NCBI GenBank assembly: GCA_030141605.1
Contig: JAQGDQ010000037.1
Span: 5,001 to 69,000 of the forward strand
Length of the DNA: 64,000 nt
Direction of reading: 5' to 3'
DNA from: Tubiluchus corallicola
Taxonomy: Eukaryota; Priapulida; Priapulimorpha; Priapulimorphida; Tubiluchidae
The notes under the pieces are model-generated. The model did not search any database. It saw only the letters and a program-made list of their open reading frames with translations, and was not told the DNA's origin. Of this stretch, positions 38,846-49,505 are shown in pieces (position 1 is the first letter of the stretch; the number at the start of each line of letters is the position of its first letter). The position numbers were made by a program, and so were the translations under genes.

Positions 38846-40993
38846 ATGGATACAAAGTGCTACCATTGTGGAAAGGCCCACAAAGTGACTGATTGTCCAT
38901 ACAAAGATGCCAAGTGCCATTTCTGCGACAAGAAAGGACATTTAGAGGCTGTCTGCATGAAGAAACAATGGCAGCAACGGGACCAAAAATCTGGAAAGTC
39001 TGTGAGAAGAATCAGGAAAGATGAGCTTGTCAAGGCGATCCTTGGAGAAGTTCCCGACGACTCTCCTAGATTGGAGGTCAAAGTCAACATCCAAGACCAA
39101 CAGTTCACAATTGAACTTGACACCGCAACATCCGGAAATTTTGTTTCAGTGCCGGTCTGGAAGCAACTGGGCAAGCCAAAGCTGGATGACGTCAGACATC
39201 CCTACGAGTCTGCCAGCAAGCACGACCTGCCAGTGCTGGGAACTTTCATGGGCCAGACCAAGGATCCAAGGACTGGCAAACAAAGCTCAATTTCCTACAT
39301 CGTCACGAAGATCCCTGACCTGAACCTGCTTGGACGAAATGCTATCCAGAAGCTGAGAATTTCTGTGGACAATGCTCTAGGACTGAGAAGCATAGAGAGT
39401 CAAGACAAGAGCAAGGGTGCAAAAACGTCACATCCGGAGACCACTTACGCGTCTTATGCTTGCCTGCAACGACATTGCCACAACCTGTGTGATGAGTTCC
39501 CAGATCTCTTCAAAGAAGAATTGGGGTGTGTTAAGGACTTCGAACTGGAAGTGAAGTTCAAGTCTGATGTGAAGCCGGTTTTTAACAAGGCACGACCGGT
39601 TCCATTCGCTCTTCGAAATGACCTGGCCAAAGGTTACGAGGAAGGCATCGCCAAAGGTGTCTGGAAGCCAGTCCAGTTCAACAAATACGGAACGCCAGTG
39701 GTACCGATTCGTAAAGCTTACACTCCGGGCACTCAGGAGCCCAAATTGCCGATCTGTGGTGACTACTCAGTCGGCATCAATGATCAGCTAGTGGACCACC
39801 GTCATCCGATGCCACTCCCAGAGGAACTGATGCAGAAGCTGGGAGGTGGATACGGCTACACGAAGATCGACCTTGCTGGTGCCTACAACCAGATTAAGTT
39901 GGCACCCGAGAGTCAATGCAGGCTAGCTCTCAGTACCCACCGCCGTGTACTAATGCAGCAATGATTTCCTTTTGGAATCAAGTCAGTGCTTGATTACTTT
40001 CAGGAGATCATGGAGAACCTGACCAGTGATCTGCCTGGAGTTGCCATCTTCCAAGACGATATGCTCGTCAGCGGGCAAGACGCAAATGATCACCTGAGCA
40101 ACCTGAGACACTTGCTCACTCGTCTGAAAGACAAAGGATTCAGATGTCGTCGTAAAAAGTGCTTGTTCGCACAACCACGTGTTGAATATCTTGGATTATC
40201 GGCCGAAGGAGTTGCAAAAGGATCCAAGGTCGAGGCAGTCATGAAGATGCCACCCCATACAGACGTCTCAAGCTTGAAGTCTTTCTTGGGTTCGGTTCAG
40301 TTCTACGGGAAGTTCATCCCTAACCTGGCTACTATGGCAGAGCCTCTTTACAGGTTGACCAAGAAGACACTCCCCTGGAAGTGGGGAGATGAGGAGCAAA
40401 CAGCATTTCAACTTTTGAAAAATGTGCTATCCTCAGATCAAGTCCTTGTGCAGTTCAACTCAGACATGCCTCTGGGATTGGCTTGTGATGCGTCCAACGT
40501 TGGAATTGGAGCTGTCCTGTTTCATCGCTATCTGGACGGAAGCGAGCGCCCAATTGCCAATGTGTCCAAGACTCTCACAGCTGCAGAAAGGAACTACAGC
40601 CAAATACATAAAGAAGCCCTAGTCATTATCTTTTGTAAACGGAAATTTTACCAGTACCTCTGCGGGCATCATTTCACACTGGTGACTGATCATAAGCCAC
40701 TGACTTCACTCTTCGTACCGAAGAAGGGGACGCCACTTCTTGCAGCTAATCGCCTAGCTCGGTGGGCCCTGTGGCTAAAGCAGTTTGACTACACAATCGA
40801 GTACCGGAAAATAGCAGATCACGGCAATGCAGAGGCCCTTAGTCGCTTGCCATCTGGAGACGACAACGACTTCGACAGGGAGGAAAATGGTGAAGACATG
40901 CACACGGTGTGTGCCATTAAAGTTCTCAGTCTTCAAGTCAAGCCTGTGGACGCCAACATCCTCCGACAAGAGCCGGAAAAGATCCAGTGCTAG
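38846..40993 (+). pseudogene. Gypsy pol: CCHC knuckles, protease, reverse transcriptase, RNase H
   Basis: In order: two zinc knuckles (CYHCGKAHKVTDC and CHFCDKKGHLEAVC); an aspartic protease with IELDTATSGNFV, where DTG(A/S) is altered to DTAT; reverse transcriptase with KIDLAGAYNQIKL and the catalytic FQDDMLV (about 40049); and RNase H with LACDASNVGIGAVLFH and LVTDHKPLTSLF. A TGA at 39962 splits the polymerase in the same frame, and a TAG at 40991 ends the segment. The protease change and the stops make the copy nonfunctional. Confidence 0.9.
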
Positions 40994-42066
40994 CTACGGT
41001 AATGCGCTATGTCCGAGAAGGATGGCCGCCCAAGCACGCTGAGATCAATGAAGAAGTCGAAAAGTCGGATTCACTCAGTATCTGCCACGGATGCCTCATC
41101 CATGGATCAAGAGTTGTGATTCCACAAAGCCTGCAGTCCGAGATCCTGGATCTTCTGCATATCGGGCACTTTGGCATGGAACGCATGAAACAGTTGGCAA
41201 GAAGTGCTGTCTACTGGCCCGGTATCGATGCAGCTATCGAGATGGCTAGCCGACGATGTGACTCGTGCGGAGAACATCAAAACAAGCCATCCAAGCCTGC
41301 AGTTCAGCCATGGATGCTACCAGAGAAGCCATGGAGCCGCTTATACCTGGATCACGCCATAAACTTCATGGGTATGAACTGACTGGTGTTCTCGGATGCT
41401 TACTCAAAGTATCCATGCATTCACCTACTTCTTCCACGTCCACTAAAGCTACTCTAGATCTGCTGGAAGAGGACTTTGCTCACTCCGGATTACCTCACAC
41501 GCTGGTCACAGACAATGCATCAACCTTCATGTCTGATGAGTTCCAGAGCTCGTGCAGAGAACGTGGGATCACACATCTCACAGGCGCACCATACCATACA
41601 GCTACCAACGGAGCAGCAGAACGATTGGTGCAAACATTTAAGCAAGCACTCAGAAAGTCTTCTCTTCCCCCAAAACGAGCTCTTCAAGAGTTTCTGATGC
41701 AGTACCGGCGAACACCTACATCCTGTGGATTCTCTCCGAGTGAACTCTTGATGTCTCGGCAGATACGGACAAGGATCGACTCCTTGCTACCCTCGCCAGT
41801 GCACATCGCTCAGGGCAAGCAATCCAAAGAGTCATCTCGCTCTACTCCAAACTCGGGAGGTGTTGCCCGATGGGTACCAGCGGTCATCAAGAAAGCTTTG
41901 GGTACCGCAGCTTCAACGTTAAGGTCTTTCCTCATGGTCCAGTGTGGAGACGACACTGGGAACAGCTAAGTCCATGCTCCGCTTCTGCAGGGGACTATGA
42001 GCCTGGTGAGGAGACAGATTTTTCCTCTGAGCTTCCAACTGATCATCCAATGGAGATCCTGGAATA
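40987..42066 (+). pseudogene. Gypsy integrase, frameshifted
   Basis: The zinc-binding domain is visible as H-x-GHFGMERM and CDSCGEHQ, then LYLDHAINFMG carries the first acidic residue. Near 41380 the frame changes and the core continues with LVTDNASTFMSDEF and NGAAERLVQTFKQ, holding the second and third acidic residues, then QYRRTPTSCGFSPSELLMSR. A C-terminal stretch continues, again with frame changes, to about 42066. The two frameshifts (about 40990 and 41380) prevent one continuous protein. Confidence 0.85.
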
Positions 42067-42235
42067 ACTGCCAGAAACCCTGAAGCAGACCAGAGCACCT
42101 CAGCCCATGTCCGAGACCAAGCCGCATGTGCCTGAGTATGGACCGGACATCCCCAGACGATCCAAGAGGACACCCAAGCCGAGATAGAGACTTTGTTGCT
42201 GATGCTTTGGAAACAGCATCAATTTCGGGGGGAGG

Positions 42236-42601
42236 TGTTGTGGAGATCGCTTGCGTCAAGCAGAATTGCATAGAACACCGTAGAATGTTCTGCCACCGAT
42301 GACCGCCTTAGCATCTGGATTGTTCTCGAACATTTCTTCGAGAAGTTTCTCCAGCGCGCTATATAAGGCAAAGCAGCCTGCCGACACGGGGCACAGCACG
42401 GATCACGGATCGCAGAACACGGACTTATACTCATTTATTTACTTACCCGAACGTTTTCCAGATTTTTACGTTTATTTGTAATCATTTCAATGTTCCTTCA
42501 TCTTTGTGTTCTAGAGAATTCTCGTTGAATAAAGCAATAACAGTTAACGGCGTGTTTTCTGGTTTTCCCTACAAGCCTTCCGAGACAGACAAAACACAAC
42601 A
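42236..42601 (+). repeat. Gypsy 3' LTR
   Basis: Preceded by the polypurine tract GGGGGGAGG. Contains a TATATAAGG promoter-like word at 42361 and an AATAAAGCAATAA polyadenylation signal at 42528. The start is shared with 37870. The right end is placed at CACAACA by symmetry with TGTTG and is less certain. Confidence 0.75.
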
Positions 42602-42624
42602 AAAAGAACACAGTCTGTTGCTAA

Positions 42625-43423
42625 GATGAGTGCACAAAACGCTTCTAGTAACGAGCCAAATAATTAAAGTATGGCGGGAAAGCAAACGGCTTCGGAACAA
42701 AGAGCTGATACTACGCAAAATTTACCAACGAATACCCAGTATATACAAAACAACATGACGGCATAAAGTGATCACTGATCAGTCAGTCAGCCTACAGTGT
42801 TTGAATGCCATTCGAAGCTTACAAGAGCAGGTTACTGCATTAGACAGAAAATTTTCTGAAGAAACAGAAGAAAATAAGCAATCGCAACAGTTTATTTCAA
42901 ACAGCTTTGAGAATATGCAGAAGGAATTTCCAGGCATAGTCAGACAGGTAAATTCACTTACATCTAAATAAAATCCCTGGAGTTAACTGTTGCTACTTTA
43001 CAAGAGTCAGTTAAAGACAAAGATGTAACCATTGACAGATTAGAACAATATAGCAAGAGAGAATATTTGGAGATTAGTGGGATACCTGAGACAAAGGGAG
43101 AAGATATGGATGAGACTGTGAAAGATATAGCAAACACAATGGGAGTGCAAATAAGTGACAGTAATATCAGTGTGTCGCACAAATTACCAAGAAACATAAG
43201 GAAAGAAACACCAAAAATCATAGTGAAGTTTGTTAGGAAAACCAAGAGGGATGAAATGTATAAGAAAAGAGGCGAAGTCGGATATACCAGTGATTTATGT
43301 ACTGGGAGATACCATTATGGAAGGCAGAGAATCTACATTAATGAGAGTTTGACTCAAAAACGAAAACAACTATTTTATGATGTTAAGCAATTCAAAAAAG
43401 AAAAACGTTTTAAATATTTGTGA
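42625..43423 (+). pseudogene. LINE ORF1 (RNA-binding protein) remnant
   Basis: A coiled-coil part (NAIRSLQEQVTALDRKFSEE, 42801 on) precedes an RNA-binding type domain beginning LEISGIPETKGEDMDETV (43067 region) and continuing ISVSHKLP, KIIVKFVRKTKRDEMYKKRG and RIYINESLT. This layout is typical of ORF1p of CR1-, Jockey- and L1-like elements, which coats element RNA. The two parts are in different frames, separated by stops. Confidence 0.75.
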
Positions 43424-43750
43424 ACCAAAAATGGTAGACTTTTGTTAAAATACAATGATGAAACTGAAGTGTTTGGTATAGAAACAGAAGCAGATATTCG
43501 CAAAGTAGTGAATAAAACAAGTTAATGTGTAAAAAATGTATTATTTATAGCAGTTAGGTACCCTTGCAATAAATGTGCTAGACCCTGTAAATATAATGAA
43601 AATATAGTGGCCCCATTTAAGCTGCACTGCTCTGACAATTTAACCTTCTTCCTTATCAAGAAAGTTATTATTATAAACTTTCAACTCTATCTAGTCAAGA
43701 TGACTTAGCGAATACCACTATATCTGCAAGTCAAATCTGCAAGTCTAATT

Positions 43751-44550
43751 ATTTCACCAACACTCACATTACTGTTTAATAAATCGGTTATTTGTGGAAC
43801 TTTTCCAAATATATTAAAAATAGCAAAAGTTATTCCTTTATATAAAACTGGCTCTCAACATGAACAGACCAATATCTCTCTTATCACCAGTATCAAAAGT
43901 TTTTGAGAGGCTAATTTACAAGAGATTATACCAGTTTGTTGTGAAAAGCAATATCCTAAGTAAATACCAATTTGGTTTCAGAAAAAATTATTCGACTGCC
44001 CATGCTGTATCCGAATTAATAGACACGATCTCTCTAGACACTGACAAAAAATTACTGAATTGTGGAATATTTTTAGACTTATCAAAAACTTTTGATACCG
44101 TACAGCATAGTATACTAATAGCCAAATTAAGCTATTATGTCTTTGCAACTAATTCAGTCATATCTAACTAACAGAAAACAATTCATACCTATTAACAACG
44201 TATCATCAGGCTATAAACACATATCGTGTGGAGTGCCACAAGGCTCTAATTTAGGACCTCTTCTATTCTTAATTTATATTAATGACTTTCCCACATGCAT
44301 CAACTTTCGAACCCGAATATTTGCCGATGACACTAATTTGTTCATGTCTGACTCCAATATAAATAATCTGCATAAATCTGTCAATGAAGAAATGAAGAAA
44401 ATAGACCTGTGAATGAGAGCAAACCAGCCATCAATTAACTACAAAAAAACCAAATTTATGATAATCAACAACAAGCAAATTAACAATGCTAATAATCCAA
44501 AATTTCATATTATAATTAACAAACACAAAATTGAAGAAACAGACTAATCA
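43751..44550 (+). pseudogene. LINE reverse transcriptase fragment
   Basis: Recognisable motifs: PNILKIAKVIPLYKTGSQ, SLLSPVSKVFERLIYKRL, YQFGFRKNYST, GIFLDLSKTFDTVQHSIL, then after a frameshift near 44137 SCGVPQGSNLGPLLFLIYIN and the catalytic FADDTNLFMSD (44320-44352). The segment stops before the C-terminal zinc knuckle. This is non-LTR polymerase sequence of the CR1/Jockey type, inactive through frameshifts and deletion. Confidence 0.9.
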
Positions 44551-44560
44551 AATATTTGGG

Positions 44561-45970
44561 CCTAATACATGGGCCAACAACCAAATACTGGGTCATTGGT
44601 TGCCACACTTTTTCATCCCCACTCACAGTGTTGGTAGCCTTGGGCGGGGGAAAAACAACAGCTGTTGACCACTGGCCAGTGAATCAAGGGTTTTTAAAAG
44701 CTGACAAGCTTTAAGTGCCCGACAGAGGGGCCAAAATGCAAAATTTGGGGTCCCTCTTATTGGTGACCTTTTACATACTGAGGGCAAGGGACACAAAATT
44801 TGCAGGGTACACTCTCTGGGCAAAGTTATCTATGTATACATGTGACCCGAGTTGCCAGGTCAAAGGTCACAGTGCGGGTCTTCATTTATTTTCCTCTATG
44901 ATCCATCTGCTCGCATAGTCTTCGAGCTAGGGCTACAATATTTGGCATTATGCTAGGCGGGGTCGTGGTCTTGCAAGGCTCAAAGTATGGGGCATGCTCA
45001 TAGAGGAAATTTTTCCACTAGGGAGCAAAAACTAAAAAATGGGGATCAGGAACAGAGGTGCACAGAGTGTTGAGCAATGGTAGCTTATCAAATGAAAGTT
45101 AGCAGAAGGCAAAAAAGGGGCCGAGGAATGCTTTCCATTGCCTACAGGAACTAGCTTGTAGTGTATTAAACCAAATATCTCAATGAGACAAATCGAATGA
45201 TTTTAATTACCCAGAGGTTGGTTGATTTCTGACCCCAGTAGGGGGCAAAAACCGAAAAAGGGGATCCAGAAGAAAAATGCCCCAAGTGTCAAGCAGTAGG
45301 GGTGAGCATGGAACGTTCGAATTGAATTCGAACGCTCGAATTCGATTAGAACGAGTTTTTTTAGTTCGAACTCGATTCGAATCCAAAACTATAGATTCGA
45401 ATAATTCAGCACTTCAATCACATATGTTCTTTATCACTAAAACGATTGAAACATCATGCAATTAGCGTGATTTAGCTGTGATTTCTGTGCACAATTTTAT
45501 ACCAATTACTAGTCGTTTTATTGTAGAACAAAATCCAGTAACATGCATAATTTTTGTAAGACTAATTTTTACTGGTGGTTCGAAAACTAGTTCGAAAATC
45601 TTTCAATCTCAATTCGAATTCGGTTCGAATTCGAAGCACTGAAGTTCGGTTCGATTCGAATTCGAGAGTCACAAATTCGGTTCGATTCGAATTCGCTTTC
45701 TGGTAGAGAATGCTCACCCCTATCGAGCAGTAGTACCATGTAGTATATCCAATGAAAGGTCTCAATGAAACGAATCGAATAGCATATGTTGCAATAAGAA
45801 CAGTTAACCTGTGGCCCTCTAGGGACAAAATAGGGGGTGAGGAGGAAACGAATTTCCAATTTCAACCAAAACTAGCTTGTAGTATATCAAATGAAGGTCT
45901 CAAAGAGATAAACTAAGTGAAATAAATTATACTGAAATTGATTAACCTTTGACCCGTGGGTGACAGGCTG
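44561..45970. repeat. Unclassified repeat with degenerate 120-bp subunits, split by a MITE
   Basis: The sequence is richer in G/C than its flanks and contains three related blocks (about 45140-45290, 45724-45840 and 45870-45965), each running AACTAGCTTGTAGT.TAT, CAAAT..AGG(T)CTCAA, GTTAACCT or GTTGATT, then GACCC..AGGGGGCAAAA-like words. No coding potential survives. I cannot assign it to a class. Confidence 0.5.
45297..45722 (-). mobile_element. hAT-type MITE with TTCGAATTCGAA interior, copy B
   Basis: Begins TAGGGGTGAGCATGG and ends GAATGCTCACCCCTA. The 8-bp flanks are TCAAGCAG (45289-45296) and TCGAGCAG (45723-45730), one mismatch apart. Inverted relative to 14387-14777. An 8-bp duplication and these termini fit the hAT superfamily. 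It interrupts the unclassified repeat, so it is younger than that repeat. Confidence 0.8.
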
Positions 45971-48224
45971 AACAATTAAATGCTGAGGTTTCATTGTGAA
46001 ATGACTTCCTACGTGTTCAAGCATGGCCAATTCAATAAAAGAAAGAAAAGACCTTTCAAAAAAGGCTGCCGTCTCTTCATTTTTAAGGCTCAATTTTATA
46101 ACTATTGTTTGAAAACCTTCATGAGCATGTCTGAAACATTGTCAGCTAGTTACTTTTACTTTTCACATGAGGTTAATCTTTAGAGCAGACAGCAATTAAG
46201 CTAATAAAACATTTCAGATATTTGCAGCATCATTGAAACAAAGCACAGAACCATAATTGCAAACTAACAAAAATCAGTAAGAAAGCTGAAGGAACAAGTA
46301 AGATAGATTCAAACAAATGGTAAAAGAAAGGAACATTATTGCAGCTAGCCAGGGGAAAGTTGAATAAAATATTGAACTAAGTTAAAGATAAGAACATTTT
46401 GGTCATAATTAAGTAATGCATTGCCAGACAACATGGCGGAGATTTTAAGCCATGGAATCATGGAATTGATGTTGAATGAAATGACATTGGAAACGTACAA
46501 ATTATCAAAATTTGAATTAATGCAATTGCTCTCTGTCGTTGCAAACAAAGGTAAACAGGGAATTCTTAATTTTGAACAAAAAGATTCTAGTATATGACAC
46601 CTATTGCTGAAAAAGAACTCAAGAAACTAATTAATTCAAAACACTAGATACAGATATGAGCATTCAAAGGCCGTTCAAGATACAAGCTATTACTTAGCTC
46701 TACCACTGTTCAACAAGACACTAGAAGAGAAAAAGTTCCCTGGTAAATGGAACAGCTAGCTAGGTCATTCCGTTTCACAGGAAAGCTAAATGGGATAGTT
46801 CTGCCAATTAACACTATGCCGTACGTATAGTGAATTGTCGTGGGTGGCACTATAGTAGATAAATTGAAGGACGTAAATGTTCCAATTAACCAAGCTCTAA
46901 CAGTATGAAAGTTGTTGGAAGCCGATTTAGAGATATAAAAAAGAAGACAGAGACTTAAATTAGGCTTGCACTCAGAAGAGATAAGTGCCTACCACACTAG
47001 AAGAGAGGCCGATATGAAATCACTGAAGGTTTCTTATATTGCCTTTTAAGATTTTCTGCCTTGTTTGTCTGTTTTTGTCTCTTGAAAATTCTGTGTTTGA
47101 TTGGTGTCTTGTTATTTGTTTGCATTTTGTTTACTATATAAAACAATTTTTTGTAACATGCGCTTTTATAGCGAAATGTTGCACTTAGAATGAGACTAAA
47201 GAGTGGCTATAATAGGTGAGACTGTTGCAGTACTATAATTATCTTGCAGGTAGTTAATGATGTACAGCCTTCACTTGGAACTTATAAAAGAAAAGATATT
47301 ATGAAAAACTTAATAAATAGCATTAAATGGCATTACATCTTCAGGAGGTCGTATGCAATTTAGGCAGTTATTATTATTATCTCATTTATGTAATGAGATA
47401 ATAATAGTATTATCTCATTTAGTACGTTTATTTTGTTTGGACAATATAATATTGTTACTACTAGTGAAAAAAGTGCTGCAACCATGATGGCACTAGCGGT
47501 TTCGTCTGAGGCATTCAATAGAGTAAATCACAAATTTTTAGCTGCAAAATAAATGAATAATGGCGTTTGTTGGTGAAATAAACAATAAAATAAAATAAAT
47601 AAATAAAAGCAAAAAAATAAATGCCCCACTCAACCATCATCTTCTGTCCTCTCTTCTGTTCGGCAATTGCATATTATTAAATTAATCGGGAGTCCACATG
47701 GGAATATGTGAAATTTTGACAGAGATTTTCATTGCAGGTTAAATAATCTGGCCTTTTTTACTTCTTCAGTGATTTCTGGTGGGCTATGCTGCTCATTTTG
47801 CATTTTTCGTATGAATTGGCATACAATTTATATTTTTCTTGATGAAACAGATTTTTAATATATTAATAATAATTCCGCATTATTCTTGTGCATGTAAATG
47901 CTGTTTTGGAGGTATTTTTTAATATCTTAATATAAGGTGTGTTTGTGATATTTTTTTAATTCTTTTTCTCACTTGGCAATTGTTTTTGTGTCATAATTTT
48001 GGAAAGCCTAAAATTAGGAATTTTGTTATTGATTTAGTGTACATGCATTTCTTCAATGTATCTAAAATCCAAATAAACAAAGAATCATGAGCAGCAGGTA
48101 GAGCATAGTTGTTTTGCATTTAAGCTTTTGTTGCCTATTTCTAGAAAATTATGGGCAACTTGGTAAGTTCATCGGGAGATAAAAAATTCTGAGACAGCCA
48201 CTGGATAGATGCCAGCTTGTCAGA
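45971..48224. other. No firm gene; possible decayed coding sequence near 46.4-46.9 kb
   Basis: Between about 46410 and 46950 the plus strand contains protein-like segments broken by stops (for example MAEILSHGIMELMLNEMTLE, LALPLFNKTLEEKKFPGKW and FRFTGKLNGIVLPIN). These could be a very old transposon or gene relic; I cannot identify it. The remainder is AT-rich and without features I can support. Confidence 0.35.
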
Positions 48225-49406
48225 ATGGAGGATGGTCGAGACATTCCCAGTTCTTACGTTGATGACGTATTCAGCATCTACGATTTTCTATATCATGTGA
48301 AATGTTTGATGATACTTCTAAAACCAACACGAGACGTATGGAGTTTCTTTGTCTACATGATTATGTGGAAGTCAGTATTATTTTCTCTTGTGGTGTTAAC
48401 ACTAGGGAACTGTTTAGCCATTTTTTCCACTCAAGATGACGTTTTCATTCTTCTGATTATGCAATTATTTTTGGCAGCATTTGTTGGAGTGGTGAATTAC
48501 AAAACGAAGTTGTTGCACAAGTGTCTTCCTGACATCATGAATGTACAAGTGGTAGAGTCTGTAGAAAGAGATGGGCCACATGACCCCTTGATACAAGAAT
48601 TCCTTCTTGTACTGAAAAAGATAGATGATCTTGTTATTGATGCTAATCACATGCTTGACAGAATATTTCGTATTTTGGCATGGTCGTTTCCTTTAGTATC
48701 TGCTATTGTTTTTGTGCTCTGTGTTTCTTGTTGCGTTCTGATATTTTACATGCCGATGTGGGTATTTGCTTTGGTTATCATAAATTTCACTATGCTTTAT
48801 GGATTTTGTTCGCGATTTGTTCTGTCATCAAAAATAGAAGCTATGTCAGTTTCCACCTGTCCTTCTTTTGAGCACCAAGCATATAAGAAGGAAACTGAAA
48901 AATCTCCACTTGCTTCTGAATGGCTGCGGGTTTCGGAGCAACATTTCTCAGCAGATGACGATGTTGCATATGTAGAAAAACTAATTGAAGAACTTAGTGA
49001 AGACATGGAAGAAGAAGAGCAGATTGAGGACATGAGAAATGAGGACGAAGATGATTCTGTGCATAGTATTCCTAGTATTGGAACAGCAAAGTCCAGCAAG
49101 CACCACGGAAATACCTTAGAGTCAGAAAAGCTGAGTTTAAAAAGCAGATTGTTAGAACTGAAGCAACGCCATCAGCAACGTAAGTCGAATCTTGGAAACT
49201 GCATTGGTTGTAATGCAGCATTTTCCCCCATACTTAAAAGAAGATTTCATTGTTCGCATTGTGGTAATCATTACTGTTCGCGCTGCTGTTGCTATAAAGT
49301 GCCACGCTCTCTTTTCGGTGCCACTTCACCTGCTGCTCGACTAGAAACTGTTATTGTGTGTTACATTTGCTACAAATACTTGACTCAGAAGTCAAAGGTT
49401 TCGTGA
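48225..49406 (+). CDS. ZFYVE27: Protrudin homologue (ZFYVE27), intronless
   Basis: A single 393-codon open frame from ATG 48225, close to the roughly 400 residues of vertebrate protrudin. Two long hydrophobic hairpin-like regions (about residues 40-92 and 149-195) match the membrane-inserting segments that place protrudin in the tubular endoplasmic reticulum. An acidic stretch follows (about 245-285), then a basic helix and a C-terminal FYVE-type zinc finger with eight cysteines at 326, 329, 343, 346, 351, 354, 379 and 382. The zinc finger keeps protrudin-specific words (CSRCC, KVP, GAT.P.A....TV.VC). Its basic motif is KRRFHC and it lacks the WxxD element, as in protrudin, which binds several phosphoinositides rather than only PI3P. 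The family promotes ER shaping, endosome transport and neurite growth. I see no clear FFAT motif. Lack of introns is unusual for this gene and suggests intron loss or a retrocopy. AATAAA follows 93 bp after the stop. Confidence 0.88.
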   Translation: MEDGRDIPSSYVDDVFSIYDFLYHVKCLMILLKPTRDVWSFFVYMIMWKSVLFSLVVLTLGNCLAIFSTQDDVFILLIMQLFLAAFVGVVNYKTKLLHKCLPDIMNVQVVESVERDGPHDPLIQEFLLVLKKIDDLVIDANHMLDRIFRILAWSFPLVSAIVFVLCVSCCVLIFYMPMWVFALVIINFTMLYGFCSRFVLSSKIEAMSVSTCPSFEHQAYKKETEKSPLASEWLRVSEQHFSADDDVAYVEKLIEELSEDMEEEEQIEDMRNEDEDDSVHSIPSIGTAKSSKHHGNTLESEKLSLKSRLLELKQRHQQRKSNLGNCIGCNAAFSPILKRRFHCSHCGNHYCSRCCCYKVPRSLFGATSPAARLETVIVCYICYKYLTQKSKVS

Positions 49407-49499
49407 AGGTGAAGCTCCCTGGATAATGTTTGCATTATTAGTTATTGTTTTACCATGATCTTTCTTTTCAGTAATAAGTTAGATGTCAAATGTTTAATT

Positions 49500-49505
49500 A
49501 ATAAA
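49500..49505 (+). terminator. Polyadenylation signal AATAAA after ZFYVE27
   Basis: AATAAA starts 93 bp downstream of the ZFYVE27 stop codon, followed by a T-rich TTTTATTTGGG stretch. It is the nearest canonical signal on this strand. Confidence 0.6.

Larger units (their letters stand above)
37870..42601 (+). mobile_element. Gypsy-class LTR retrotransposon, nearly complete but broken
   Basis: LTR sequence starting TGTTGTGGAGATCGC occurs at 37870 and 42236. The 5' LTR is cut to about 65 bp, while the 3' LTR runs to about 42601 (CACAACA, mirroring TGTTG). Flanking ATAAG (37865-37869) and AAAAG (42602-42606) may be a decayed 5-bp duplication. The internal part encodes gag, CCHC knuckles, protease, reverse transcriptase, RNase H and integrase in the usual Gypsy order, interrupted by several stops and at least two frameshifts. 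Its base composition is clearly richer in G/C than the flanks. It is immobile by itself. Confidence 0.9.
42607..44560 (+). mobile_element. Truncated LINE, CR1/Jockey-like, directly after the Gypsy element
   Basis: ORF1 sequence (about 42625-43530) is followed by reverse transcriptase sequence (about 43751-44550) with the endonuclease and the start of the polymerase missing between them. Several frame changes and stops show decay. The start of ORF1 comes immediately after the Gypsy 3' LTR, so the Gypsy element probably inserted at or near the 5' end of this LINE. Confidence 0.8.
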
